DNA from: Actinomycetota bacterium
GTDB lineage: Bacteria > Actinomycetota > Thermoleophilia > BMS3ABIN01
Assembly: GCA_023382335.1 (NCBI GenBank)
Contig: JAMCPM010000001.1
Coordinates: 1 to 64,000, forward strand
Direction: 5' to 3'
Length of the DNA: 64,000 nt
The notes beneath the pieces were generated by a model that was not told where the DNA came from, searched no databases, and worked only from the letters and a program-made list of their open reading frames with translations. Below, piece by piece: positions 8,251 through 17,106 of the stretch. Both the position numbers and the translations under genes were made by a program. Position 1 is the stretch's first letter; each line of letters opens with the position of its first letter.

Positions 8251-10786
8251 TTATTGCCTGCCAAGTCCGACGCTGGTGCGGCTGTTCTTCAACAGCTTTA
8301 GAGAATGCAGATAAAGAGGGCTTTTGCCGCTGCGGATAATATCAGCTTCGCGCAGGCTCGCCAGCAGCTCCTGAGGCGAGGAAAACTTCCTCAGCGAAAG
8401 CATGGCAGTGCCGATTCCCTGGACAACATGGCAATCGCTGCCGGCCCCGCCCGGGATATCATATTTGCGCGCAAGCCTGCGCGCTTTCTCGTTGAAGGTC
8501 GTGAAGGTAATCCTGGGATTAAAGACTTCGAGGATGTCTATGTCGGCAGCGTTCCTGGCCAGAAGCTCGTAAGTAGGCGTTAAGTGCAGAGGGTCGAACG
8601 GGTGGGGCACATAGACCAGGCCCCCCTGTGCCTTGATCCGCGAGATTGTCTCTTCCGCGGTAAGGCCCTTGGGAATTTCCTCTTTTAGGTAAAGGCCGAT
8701 GATCTCGCCCTCGCTGGTCTTGATCTCAGCGCCGACGATGACGTGCATCCCTGCCGGAGCCAGCTGCGCCACCGCCAGGCCGCCGGCGATGGTGTTGTGA
8801 TCGGTGACAGCTATGGCCGCAAGCCCGGATTCTTCACAGGCGGCCAGCAGCTCTTCGGGCGTGGTCACGCAGTCACCCGAAAAACTCGTATGCATGTGCA
8901 GGTCGGCGAGGATTGTGCCGCTTGAGCGGATCGATTCGATCGCCCCGTGAGCCGGACGAGTCCGCCGCCTGCGGCTATAAGCCTGGTGATAGGCTTTCTC
9001 CACCCGGGGCGTGATCTTTTCCCACGAATACCTGGCTGCCTTGCGGGCCGCGGCAGCTTTAAGCGATCGCCGCTCCTTTTCCCCATGGAGGAGGTCGACA
9101 AGGCTGGCGGCAAGATTGTAAGTATAGGGATGATCGAGAAGCAGCCCTTCGTTGCCTTCTCCCACCAACTCCTTGAGCCCGCCCTGGCCGGGCACAAGAA
9201 CGGCGACGCCGCAGGCCATCGCCTCGAGGATCGAACTGGCAAGACTGGAGGCGGCGTAAGGAGCGCACAGGATGTCCGACCGCTGATACTCCTCGGCCAG
9301 CCTGCCGCCGCCGATGACACCAGCCCAACAAACCCTTTCGCGAAGCCGGCGCGGGATCAGCAGCCGGCCGCGCCAGGCCAGCGCCTCGCCGCCGACTACG
9401 CCCAGCTCGAACCGGGGCACGTCGTCGGGAAGCAGGCGGATAGTCCTGGCCAGCAGCCCCAGGCCCTTGCGGGGGTCGCTCCAGGCTGCGAAGATGATTC
9501 GCGGCAGCCTCTCCCGTTTCTTTTCGGTTTCCTCCGGGGGCTGGAAACGGTGACTGTCGACACCTCCGCCGATGACGGCATAATCGCCGGGAAAATAACT
9601 GGAGACCATGCGGCGGGTGTTGTGCGATGTGCATATGCGTCCGTCGAGGCGCGAAAAGAAGCGCTCCACGACAGGACGCATGAGCAGGTAGCTCAGAAAA
9701 CGTATAGGGATGATCGAGAAGCAGCCCTTCGTTGCCTTCTCCCACCAACTCCTTGAGCCCGCCCTGGCCGGGCACAAGAACGGCGACGCCGCAGGCCATC
9801 GCCTCGAGGATCGAACTGGCAAGACTGGAGGCGGCGTAAGGAGCGCACAGGATGTCCGACCGCTGATACTCCTCGGCCAGCCTGCCGCCGCCGATGACAC
9901 CAGCCCAACAAACCCTTTCGCGAAGCCGGCGCGGGATCAGCAGCCGGCCGCGCCAGGCCAGCGCCTCGCCGCCGACTACGCCCAGCTCGAACCGGGGCAC
10001 GTCGTCGGGAAGCAGGCGGATAGTCCTGGCCAGCAGCCCCAGGCCCTTGCGGGGGTCGCTCCAGGCTGCGAAGATGATTCGCGGCAGCCTCTCCCGTTTC
10101 TTTTCGGTTTCCTCCGGGGGCTGGAAACGGTGACTGTCGACACCTCCGCCGATGACGGCATAATCGCCGGGAAAATAACTGGAGACCATGCGGCGGGTGT
10201 TGTGCGATGTGCATATGCGTCCGTCGAGGCGCGAAAAGAAGCGCTCCACGACAGGACGCATGAGCAGGTAGCTCAGAAAACGCTCGCCAGCCGTGTGGAA
10301 GGTCGCGACGGTAGGACTTTGGGCCAGTCTCAGGGCGGTGAAGGAAAGGCTGGGAGGATACGGCTCGTGGACATGCAGGAGATCGAACCTCTCGTGCTCC
10401 AGAAGGTCGTTGAGTTGTTCGGTGACCTCTAGCGGCAGGGAAAGGTTGGCCAGTGAATCACTGTAGGGGACGCGGAAGGTCCCGGTGATCTTGATCAGTC
10501 TGTACGGTGGGCGCTCACCGGCGACCACGGGGTCGCCGGTATCGGACGCGCGGCTGCCCGGGGTCAGCTTGCGTGTGCTCTTGGCGGTACGCCGGGCCGC
10601 CTTCGCCTGTTTGCGGGCGGCGCGCAACTCGGTCCGTTCCTCCGAGGGCGCGATCACCGAGACCTCGTGCCCGTTTTGTGACAGGGACGTGGCCAGACCG
10701 GCAATATAGCGGTTGACGCCCCAGACCGAAGTCCAGGCGTGGGGGGAAACCAGTGCTATCTTGAGTTTTCCCGGCGCGGCGCGCAT
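8251..10786 (-). pseudogene. GT4 glycosyltransferase-PHP phosphoesterase fusion, split by a 580-bp tandem duplication
   Basis: Removing one copy of the 580-bp repeat leaves a continuous 651-residue frame. The N-terminal part is a GT4 glycosyltransferase resembling PimA (IALVSPHAW, GVNRYIAGLA, LLHVHEPYPPS, then SSLASSILEAMACGVAVLVP). The C-terminal part is a complete PHP domain (LADLHMHTSFSGDC, AVTDHNTIAGG, GAEIKTSEGE, VYVPHPFDP, GAGSDCH). As written here, the reading frame shifts after about residue 361 and ends near 9059. The C-terminal frame survives as 8251-9900. The gene lies downstream of ino1 and a PI-phosphate synthase-like gene, so a role in inositol-lipid mannosylation is likely. Either a real mutation or an assembly error explains the break. 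The ATG at 10786 has no clear ribosome site. Confidence 0.8.
9122..10282. repeat. Perfect 580-bp direct tandem duplication
   Basis: Bases 9122-9701 are repeated at 9702-10281 with no difference I can find, and the shared G at 9702/10282 is the only overlap at the junction. The unit lies inside the glycosyltransferase domain. Its length is 3n+1, so it breaks the reading frame, and losing one copy restores it exactly. Confidence 0.95.
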
Positions 10787-10816
10787 GGCTAAAGGTTAAA
10801 GGAAAGCCCCGGAGGT

Positions 10817-10844
10817 GGCAACAAAAAGGGCCGCCGGAGTTGCC
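10817..10844. other. Inverted repeat in the ino1-glycosyltransferase spacer
   Basis: GGCAAC (10817-10822) and GTTGCC (10839-10844) form a perfect 6-bp stem around a 16-base loop containing a poly-T run on the minus strand. It sits 30 bases upstream of the glycosyltransferase start. Function unknown; it could be an RNA structure in the intergenic mRNA. Confidence 0.35.
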
Positions 10845-10886
10845 CTGCAATATGTGTAATCCGTGGAGGTCCCTTGGTGCGAACCG

Positions 10887-10909
10887 AAAATGCCCGCCCG
10901 GAGCGGGGC
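10887..10909 (-). terminator. Possible weak intrinsic terminator after ino1
   Basis: On the minus strand, just past the ino1 stop, CCCGC-TCCGG-GCGGG forms a 5-bp GC stem followed by CATTTTC. It may cause partial termination between ino1 and the glycosyltransferase gene. Confidence 0.4.
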
Positions 10910-10919
10910 TGAAGCCTCT

Positions 10920-12137
10920 TTAGCGCTTCTTCGTCGACTTTTTTGCGGTCGCCTTCCTGGTGGTCGACTTCCTGGCAGCCGGTTTTCTAGCCGCGGCTTT
11001 CTTTGCCGGGGATTTCCCTGCCGCCGGTTTTGCCGACGAGCTGTCGCCGGTCAAGGCTGCGGACGATGTGCCGGCGATGAATTCCTCGGTCATGTTGCGG
11101 CAGATATCATCCGGATGCTGCGCCGGCGGCGACTTCATGAAATAGGATGCCGGCCCTTCAAGCGTTCCGGAGATGCCGCGGTCGAGCGCCAGCTTGGCGC
11201 AGCGGACGGCGTCGATGACGATGCCGGCGGAGTTGGGAGAGTCGACGACCTCGAGCTTGAGCTCGATGTTGAGGGGCACATCGCCGAAGGAGCGGCCCTC
11301 GAGACGGATGTAGGCCCACTTGCGGTCGTCGAGCCAGGCGACGTGGTCGCTGGGTCCGATATGGACGTTGTCCGCGCCGATGTCATAGTCGAGCAGAGAA
11401 GTAACGGCGTTCGTCTTGGAGATCTTTTTACTTTCCAGGCGCTCGCGTTCCAGCATGTTGAGGAAGTCGGAGTTGCCGCCCACGTTTAGCTGACTGGTTC
11501 GCTCCATCCTCACGCCGCGGTCCTGCATCAGGCTGGCCAGGATCCTGTGCACGATCGTGGCGCCTACCTGCGACTTGATATCATCACCTATTATTGGTAA
11601 TCCCTTTTCCGCGAAGCGGGCCTGCCAGTAAGGTTCGCGGGCGATGAAGACAGGGATACAGTTAACCATGGCGCATCCGGCCGTGAGGATCTGTTCCGCA
11701 TACCACTTGGTGGCCTCCTCGCTGCCTACCGGCAGGTAACTTACCACCACATCCGTCCTGGTCGACTTGAGGATGCCGACAATGTCGTCTGTCTTGCCCG
11801 GCGCCTTGGTAACGATTTGTGACAGGTACTTGCCGATGCCGTCGTGGGTCATTCCCCGGGAGACCTTGACTCCCGTTTTGGGGACGTCGCAGAACTTGAC
11901 GGTGTTGTTGGGGTGGGCGAAGATGGCCTCGGAAAGGTCCTTGCCTACCTTGCCCTGAACTACGTCGATGGCGGCAACGAACTCGATGTCACTGATGTGA
12001 TATCCGCCCAGGTTGACGTGCATCAGCCCAGGGACCCTGTCGGTCGCTTTCGCGTTCTTGTAATACTCCACACCCTGCACAAACGATGAGGCGCAGTTGC
12101 CCACGCCGATGATGGCAACTCTCACAGTGCTGCTCAA
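10920..12137 (-). CDS. ino1: Inositol-3-phosphate synthase with a histone H1-like C-terminal tail
   Basis: A 405-residue myo-inositol-1-phosphate synthase, which isomerises glucose 6-phosphate using NAD. The N-terminal NAD loop is [12 protein letters not shown] (7-18). Core motifs include [28 protein letters not shown] and the DSPNSAG segment. The enzyme core ends near residue 355. After it comes an added basic tail of about 45 residues rich in Lys, Ala, Pro and Ser (repeats such as [14 protein letters not shown]), resembling histone H1 C-termini and absent from most bacterial Ino1. The product should feed the CDP-alcohol phosphatidyltransferase encoded just upstream. Confidence 0.93.
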   Translation of the reverse strand: MSSTVRVAIIGVGNCASSFVQGVEYYKNAKATDRVPGLMHVNLGGYHISDIEFVAAIDVVQGKVGKDLSEAIFAHPNNTVKFCDVPKTGVKVSRGMTHDGIGKYLSQIVTKAPGKTDDIVGILKSTRTDVVVSYLPVGSEEATKWYAEQILTAGCAMVNCIPVFIAREPYWQARFAEKGLPIIGDDIKSQVGATIVHRILASLMQDRGVRMERTSQLNVGGNSDFLNMLERERLESKKISKTNAVTSLLDYDIGADNVHIGPSDHVAWLDDRKWAYIRLEGRSFGDVPLNIELKLEVVDSPNSAGIVIDAVRCAKLALDRGISGTLEGPASYFMKSPPAQHPDDICRNMTEEFIAGTSSAALTGDSSSAKPAAGKSPAKKAAARKPAARKSTTRKATAKKSTKKR

Positions 12138-12209
12138 GATATTCTTACCTCCAGGTTGTCGAGGAACGATGCGATAACGTGGCTGCGATGGAGCCCGGCA
12201 GCCGCCGCA

Positions 12210-12842
12210 TCAGGGTTTCCGGTCGCCCTCGCGGGCGGAAGCTTCAGCGAACTGTCGCCTGACGTGCAGGATGCGCTGCAGCACGGTGTAAGCGGTCAGC
12301 ACCGCTAGAATATACATCACCACGGCCAGCACGCCAAACTTCTGCAGCAGCAGACCCGCTCCCAGGAGCACCAGGCGTTCGGGCCGGGTCATGAGGCCGA
12401 CCTTGCAATCGAGCCCCAGAGCCTCTGCCCTGGCGCGCGTGTAACTCACAAGAAACGAGCCGATCATGGTGACGAAGGCTGCGCCCACGAGCCAGAGGTT
12501 GCCGTCGCGGGCGTAAACGAGGGCGATCGAGGTCAGCACCGCTCCTTCCCCGACGCGGTCGAATGTCGAATCGAGGAACGCCCCCATCGGCGACACCCGC
12601 TCCGAGAGGCGCGCGACGGCGCCGTCGAGCATGTCGCAAACGCTTCCGGCGGTGAAGACGATGGCGGCGGTGACGAAGTAGCCGTACCAGACCAGAACCG
12701 CGGCGCCCAGCGTCATGGCAAGGCCCAGGACCGTAAGAAGATTGGGTGAGATGCGGGTCCGCCCGATGGCGGCGGTGAGTGGCTTGAATAGCCGTCTGGC
12801 CTCGGTGCTGTAGAAGTACCTCAGCTTTTCAATATAAAGCAT
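12210..12842 (-). CDS. CDP-alcohol phosphatidyltransferase, probable phosphatidylinositol-phosphate synthase
   Basis: A 210-residue integral membrane enzyme with the CDP-alcohol phosphatidyltransferase signature complete: D70, D73-G74, A77-R78, G87, D91 and D95 (DMLDGAVAR then GAFLDSTFD). It has about six membrane helices. The adjacency to ino1 makes phosphatidylinositol-phosphate synthase, joining CDP-diacylglycerol and inositol 1-phosphate, the most likely activity. A PgsA-type phosphatidylglycerophosphate synthase is the alternative. It is first in a probable three-gene operon (this gene, ino1, GT4-PHP). Confidence 0.85.
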   Translation of the reverse strand: MLYIEKLRYFYSTEARRLFKPLTAAIGRTRISPNLLTVLGLAMTLGAAVLVWYGYFVTAAIVFTAGSVCDMLDGAVARLSERVSPMGAFLDSTFDRVGEGAVLTSIALVYARDGNLWLVGAAFVTMIGSFLVSYTRARAEALGLDCKVGLMTRPERLVLLGAGLLLQKFGVLAVVMYILAVLTAYTVLQRILHVRRQFAEASAREGDRKP

Positions 12843-12973
12843 GTATACAGTTTCCCGTTTTTTCCAGCCAACAGCAGGCGTTCGGGGGAGATTCTAACAG
12901 AAAGCGGCAGAAGGATGCCACCGGCGCCCTGTCATTTGGAGGAATTTGCCCCGATTCCAGCGAACTGGCATTC

Positions 12974-13654
12974 ATGATCGGCTGGGAAGAAGAGGTATTG
13001 AGAATCGTAATCGGAGCCGCCCTTGGCGGCATGATCGGGCTCGAACGGGAAGTCCGCGGCCAGGCTGCCGGATTTCGCACCCACACACTGGTCGCGATGG
13101 GGGCGACGCTGTTTACCCTGGTTTCGATCTACGGATTTAACGGCATCGCAGGTCCGGCAGGCCAGCTTTTACCCCATGACCCCTCGCGGGTCGCCGCCCA
13201 GATCGTCGTCGGCATCGGCTTCCTCGGCGCCGGGGCCATCATGCGGCACGGCACCAGCGTCAAGGGGATCACGACCGCGGCCAGCCTCTGGGTGGTTGCC
13301 GCCATGGGGCTTGCGGTCGGCGCCGGTTATTATCTGGGCGCGGTAACGGCCTTTATCCTGTTGTTTGTGATCCTGCGGGCGCTCAGAACGGCGGAGGGCT
13401 GGATCATCAGAAGGGTCCGGCCCGACGAGGCGGCGCTGACGGTCCGCATCGAAAACAAGAAAGCCGCCAGCCACGACGTCCTGGAGTTTTTGGAGCACAA
13501 GGACATACTGGTGCGTGAGATCAGCATTGACAGCACGCCCGATGAAACAATCCTGAGACTGAGCGTCAAGTTCCCCCGGCAGATGAAAGCCGAGCGGGTG
13601 CTCGAGGAGTTAGGCGCCGCTTCGGGAGTGCTCGGCGCTCACTGGAAACGGTAG
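12974..13654 (+). CDS. MgtC/SapB family membrane protein
   Basis: A 226-residue protein with four to five hydrophobic helices at the N-terminus and a soluble C-terminal domain. Conserved MgtC features are GMIGLEREVRGQAAGFRTH, VVGIGFLGAGAIM and VKGITTAASLWVVAAMGLAVG. The C-terminal region (about 155-226) has an ACT-like length and strand pattern. MgtC proteins help growth at low magnesium or in host cells, and several inhibit F-type ATP synthase; which role applies here is unknown. It faces the PI-synthase gene divergently. Confidence 0.88.
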   Translation: MIGWEEEVLRIVIGAALGGMIGLEREVRGQAAGFRTHTLVAMGATLFTLVSIYGFNGIAGPAGQLLPHDPSRVAAQIVVGIGFLGAGAIMRHGTSVKGITTAASLWVVAAMGLAVGAGYYLGAVTAFILLFVILRALRTAEGWIIRRVRPDEAALTVRIENKKAASHDVLEFLEHKDILVREISIDSTPDETILRLSVKFPRQMKAERVLEELGAASGVLGAHWKR

Positions 13655-13727
13655 CCCGGAAAGGTAGTGCGCGATCAGGCTTGCAGGTCAAGCGCCCAGG
13701 ACGTCCTTCTAAACCCGGCATTCCCTA

Positions 13728-15620
13728 TCAGGGCGATTTCCCTACGAAGATGGTGACCGTGGAACCCCCATCCACCTTGGCGCCGGCCGCGGGGTCCTGA
13801 TCGTAAACCTTCCCCCAGGTGGTCGGATCCGGATTGGCAACCTCGCTGACGGACGCGACCAATCCCTGGGCCGCGATCGCGTTTTGGGCGGCCGCGCTGC
13901 TCATAGTGACGAAATTTTGCACAGTGACCTTGGGCGGAGCCGGCTGCGAACCCTTGCTTATCACGATGTTGACAGCCGTTCCCTGCCTGGCGGATTGTCC
14001 GGCGACCGGGCTCTGGCTGATGACCTTCCCCGATCCCACTGAATCCGAAAACTGCTCAGTGGTCGTACCGAGCGCCAGGTTCGCCTGTGACAACCGGGTC
14101 GAAGCCTGCTCTACGGTCAGGTTGGAGAGATCGGGAACGGTGGTCTGCTTGGGAGGCTCCGCTCCCTTGCTGACGACGTATTTTACCGATGAGCCTTTCT
14201 GCACCTGAGTGGCGGGATCCGGATCCTGGCTGACGACATTGCCTGCAGCAACCGTGTCGGAAAAGACGTCGGGCTGCCGGTCGGGGCTCAAGCCCGCCTC
14301 TTTGATCTTGGAATCCGCGAAGCTCGCCGACTGGCCGCGCACGTCCGGAACCGCGACCTTGCTGCTGCCCTTGCTGACGACCAGGTGCACCGTGTCGCCG
14401 CTGTTGAGCTTCGATCCCTTGGGCGGGTTCTGGCTGATGACCTTGCCCGGGGCGACTGTATCGCTGAAATCCTCGGCATCGAGCTGGGGCGTCAGACCCT
14501 GGGCCCGGATGGCGTCCTCGGCCTGGGCCCGGTCGAGCCCCACTACGTCGGGGACGTCGATGCTGGCGCCTCCCTGGGCGAACGCCAGCATGTATATGCC
14601 GGCGGCGACAGCTATCATCGCCAGCAAGGCCATAAGCGCATAAAGGGTCTTTCTCCTGCCACTCATCTTATCTGGCGGCTGGCCTCCCGCGGAGGCTCCT
14701 CTCACCATCGTTCTTGACGCATCGTCTCCGTATCCGGGAATGTCACCGGCCGCGATGACGCTGGTCATGGCCGTGTCTGCGGATGCAGCCGGCGCGGCCA
14801 CAGGCAGGTCATTACGGCAGCGCTCGAGGTCGGCAAGGAAATTCTCCGCGCTCGGGTAGCGGTCCTGCGGATTCTTGGCCAGCGCCCTCATGACTACGGA
14901 GTTGAGATTGTCCGGAATCTCGGGGACCAGCGCCTGGGGCGGAACCGGCTCGTCGCTTAAATGCATGAGTGCGATGGCGACCGGGTTCTCCCCCTCGAAG
15001 GGGACTCTCCCGGTCAGCATCTCGTAAAGGACCACGCCCAGGGAATAAAGATCGGAGCTGTGTTCCACAGCCTTGCCCTTGGCCTGCTCGGGCGAGAGGT
15101 ACTGGGCCGTGCCGATGATGGATCCGGTTTCAGTCATCGCCGGCGAGGTTCCCGCCCTGGCAATGCCGAAATCAGTGACCTTCACCTGATTGCGGCCGCT
15201 GATGACGATGTTATGCGGTTTGATGTCACGGTGGATGACGTTATGTTCATGCGCGAACTGCAGCGCCAGCAATATCTGTTCAGCGTAGTCGATCGCCTGT
15301 GAGGGCGGCAGCGGCCCCTCCTCGGTGATCACGTCCTTGAGGCTTCTGCCCTCCAGGTATTCCATGGCGATGTAATAGCTGTCCTCGGCCTCACCGCGGT
15401 CATAGATGCTTACTATGTGCGGATGGTTGAGGCCGGCGGCCGATTGCGCCTCGCGCCGGAAGCGGGCGACGAACTCTTCGTCGCGGGCGTAGCGCTTGTA
15501 GAGGACCTTGATGGCGACTTCCCGTCCCAGCTGGGTGTCGCGGGCAAGATAGACGTCGGCCATGCCGCCGCTTCCCAGCCGGCGGATGATCTCATATCTG
15601 TTGTCAAGTAGTTCAGCCAT
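13728..15620 (-). CDS. pknB: Ser/Thr protein kinase PknB with four PASTA domains
   Basis: A 630-residue transmembrane kinase. The cytosolic kinase domain shows GSGGMADV (16-23), catalytic Lys38, HRDIKPHN (130-137) and DFG (150-152). It is followed by a linker, one membrane helix near 333-355, and four extracellular PASTA repeats (about 360-630), each ending in a VVSKG- or VGKSP-like strand. PASTA domains bind peptidoglycan fragments and lipid II, so the kinase couples wall status to phosphorylation of growth proteins. It is the last gene of the operon, 52 bases after pbpA. Confidence 0.95.
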   Translation of the reverse strand: MAELLDNRYEIIRRLGSGGMADVYLARDTQLGREVAIKVLYKRYARDEEFVARFRREAQSAAGLNHPHIVSIYDRGEAEDSYYIAMEYLEGRSLKDVITEEGPLPPSQAIDYAEQILLALQFAHEHNVIHRDIKPHNIVISGRNQVKVTDFGIARAGTSPAMTETGSIIGTAQYLSPEQAKGKAVEHSSDLYSLGVVLYEMLTGRVPFEGENPVAIALMHLSDEPVPPQALVPEIPDNLNSVVMRALAKNPQDRYPSAENFLADLERCRNDLPVAAPAASADTAMTSVIAAGDIPGYGDDASRTMVRGASAGGQPPDKMSGRRKTLYALMALLAMIAVAAGIYMLAFAQGGASIDVPDVVGLDRAQAEDAIRAQGLTPQLDAEDFSDTVAPGKVISQNPPKGSKLNSGDTVHLVVSKGSSKVAVPDVRGQSASFADSKIKEAGLSPDRQPDVFSDTVAAGNVVSQDPDPATQVQKGSSVKYVVSKGAEPPKQTTVPDLSNLTVEQASTRLSQANLALGTTTEQFSDSVGSGKVISQSPVAGQSARQGTAVNIVISKGSQPAPPKVTVQNFVTMSSAAAQNAIAAQGLVASVSEVANPDPTTWGKVYDQDPAAGAKVDGGSTVTIFVGKSP

Positions 15621-15672
15621 GGTATGGATCCGTGTTTTTCAAAGTCCCATCAGAATATCAAAAAGCCAGCGC

Positions 15673-17106
15673 TCAAAGTCCCAGCGCCGACAGTAATGTT
15701 TCTCGCATGACCGGGCCGGCAATGCCGCCGCCGGCGTCGGAATCCTCGACCACAACGGCGATCGCGTAACGTGGATTGTCGGCCGGCGCGAAGCCGACGA
15801 ACCAGGCGTTAGGACCGCGGCCGGTCACTTCTGCTGTTCCCGTTTTCGCGGCAACCTGCACCTTGCTGGTCTTGGTCTTGGTGCCCGTTCCTTCATTGAC
15901 CACCTTGACCATCATTTCCTTGAGGTCGTTGGCTGTTTGCGGCTGGATCGGCGTCTTCCAGACATCCGGGCTGGCCTGCTTGACCACGGTGCCGTGCTTG
16001 TCCACAACCGAGTCGACCACGTATGGCCGCATCATCTTGCCGCCATTGGCTATCGATTGGGCGACCATGGCCATCTGCAGCGGCGTCACCTGCAGCTGTT
16101 CCTGACCGAAGGCCATCGAAGCCACCTGCGCCTGGTCCATGGGCGCCCCCGGGGAAAGCAGCTCTCCGTTTCCGTAACGGCCGCTCTCCATGACCTCGTC
16201 AGCGGGCAGGTCGAAAGGCGGCTTTTCGTAGAAACCGTATTTCTGCATGTATTCTATCAGCTTGTCACGCCCGAGCTTGTCTCCAACCTGAGCGAAGGTC
16301 GTATTGATCGACTGCGAGAAAGCCTCGGCCAGGGAGTGCTGCCCAAACGGCGCGGCCCGGTAGTTGTGGATGGTGAAGCCGCCGATATCGATGGTTCCCT
16401 TTTCGTCGTTGAACTGGCTGTTGGGGTTAAACTGCCCGCTTTCGAGCGCGGCCGAGGCAGTGATGATCTTAAAGGATGATCCGGGTGTGTAAAGTCCTTG
16501 CGTGGCGCGGTTGAACAGCGGCGAGTCGGGATCGCTGTTGAGCTGGCTCCAGTTGGCCGCCAGCTGATTGGGGTCGTAGGTCGGGTTGGAAGCCATGGCC
16601 ACGACTGCGCCGGTTTTGGCGTCCAGCACGACGACGGCTCCCCGCTTGCCGATCTTTTGCAGCTGATCGAGCGCGGTGCGCTGTACCTTGGGGTCGATGG
16701 TCAGCCTGAGGTCGGCGCCGCTCTTCTGTTTTCCCGAAAGCGTATCGAAGAGGTTCGCCAGCTCCACCTCGTCGGCGGTGCCGGTAAGATAGCTGTTCTG
16801 CGAATGCTCAAGCCCGACCTGGCCGTATGTCGGGTCGCTGTAGCCGACAAGCTGCGGCGCCAGGTCCCCGGCCGGATAAGTGCGGTAATAGAGGTCTTCC
16901 TCCTTGCGGTTCTGCGCCAGCACCGATTTGTCGTTTGCCAGCACCAGGCCGCGGTCGATGCGCATCTGGGCGAAGACCTTGCGTGTGTTTTGTGGATTAT
17001 CCGCGAGGTCCTGGGCCTGGATCACCTGGCGGTAGGCCAGCATGGCAAACAGGCTGGCGAAAAGGATCACTGCGACCAGGAAGAGTCTGCGTATGGAGCC
17101 GTTCAT
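15673..17106 (-). CDS. pbpA: Class B-like penicillin-binding protein (PbpA family transpeptidase)
   Basis: A 477-residue peptidoglycan transpeptidase with an N-terminal membrane anchor (about 7-25), a dimerisation region and the penicilloyl-serine domain. The active-site motifs are PGSSFK (Ser near 209), SIN (SxN, near 264) and KTGTAE (near 420). It cross-links the wall together with the RodA glycosyltransferase, whose gene overlaps it by 4 bases (ATGA). The gene order matches the actinobacterial rodA-pbpA pair. Confidence 0.94.
   Translation of the reverse strand: MNGSIRRLFLVAVILFASLFAMLAYRQVIQAQDLADNPQNTRKVFAQMRIDRGLVLANDKSVLAQNRKEEDLYYRTYPAGDLAPQLVGYSDPTYGQVGLEHSQNSYLTGTADEVELANLFDTLSGKQKSGADLRLTIDPKVQRTALDQLQKIGKRGAVVVLDAKTGAVVAMASNPTYDPNQLAANWSQLNSDPDSPLFNRATQGLYTPGSSFKIITASAALESGQFNPNSQFNDEKGTIDIGGFTIHNYRAAPFGQHSLAEAFSQSINTTFAQVGDKLGRDKLIEYMQKYGFYEKPPFDLPADEVMESGRYGNGELLSPGAPMDQAQVASMAFGQEQLQVTPLQMAMVAQSIANGGKMMRPYVVDSVVDKHGTVVKQASPDVWKTPIQPQTANDLKEMMVKVVNEGTGTKTKTSKVQVAAKTGTAEVTGRGPNAWFVGFAPADNPRYAIAVVVEDSDAGGGIAGPVMRETLLSALGL

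Noticed and set aside
9059-9701. C-terminal half of the frame ending at 9059 as a real protein end
   Set aside because: It is the first repeat copy read in the wrong frame; Arg-rich low-complexity and terminated by chance.
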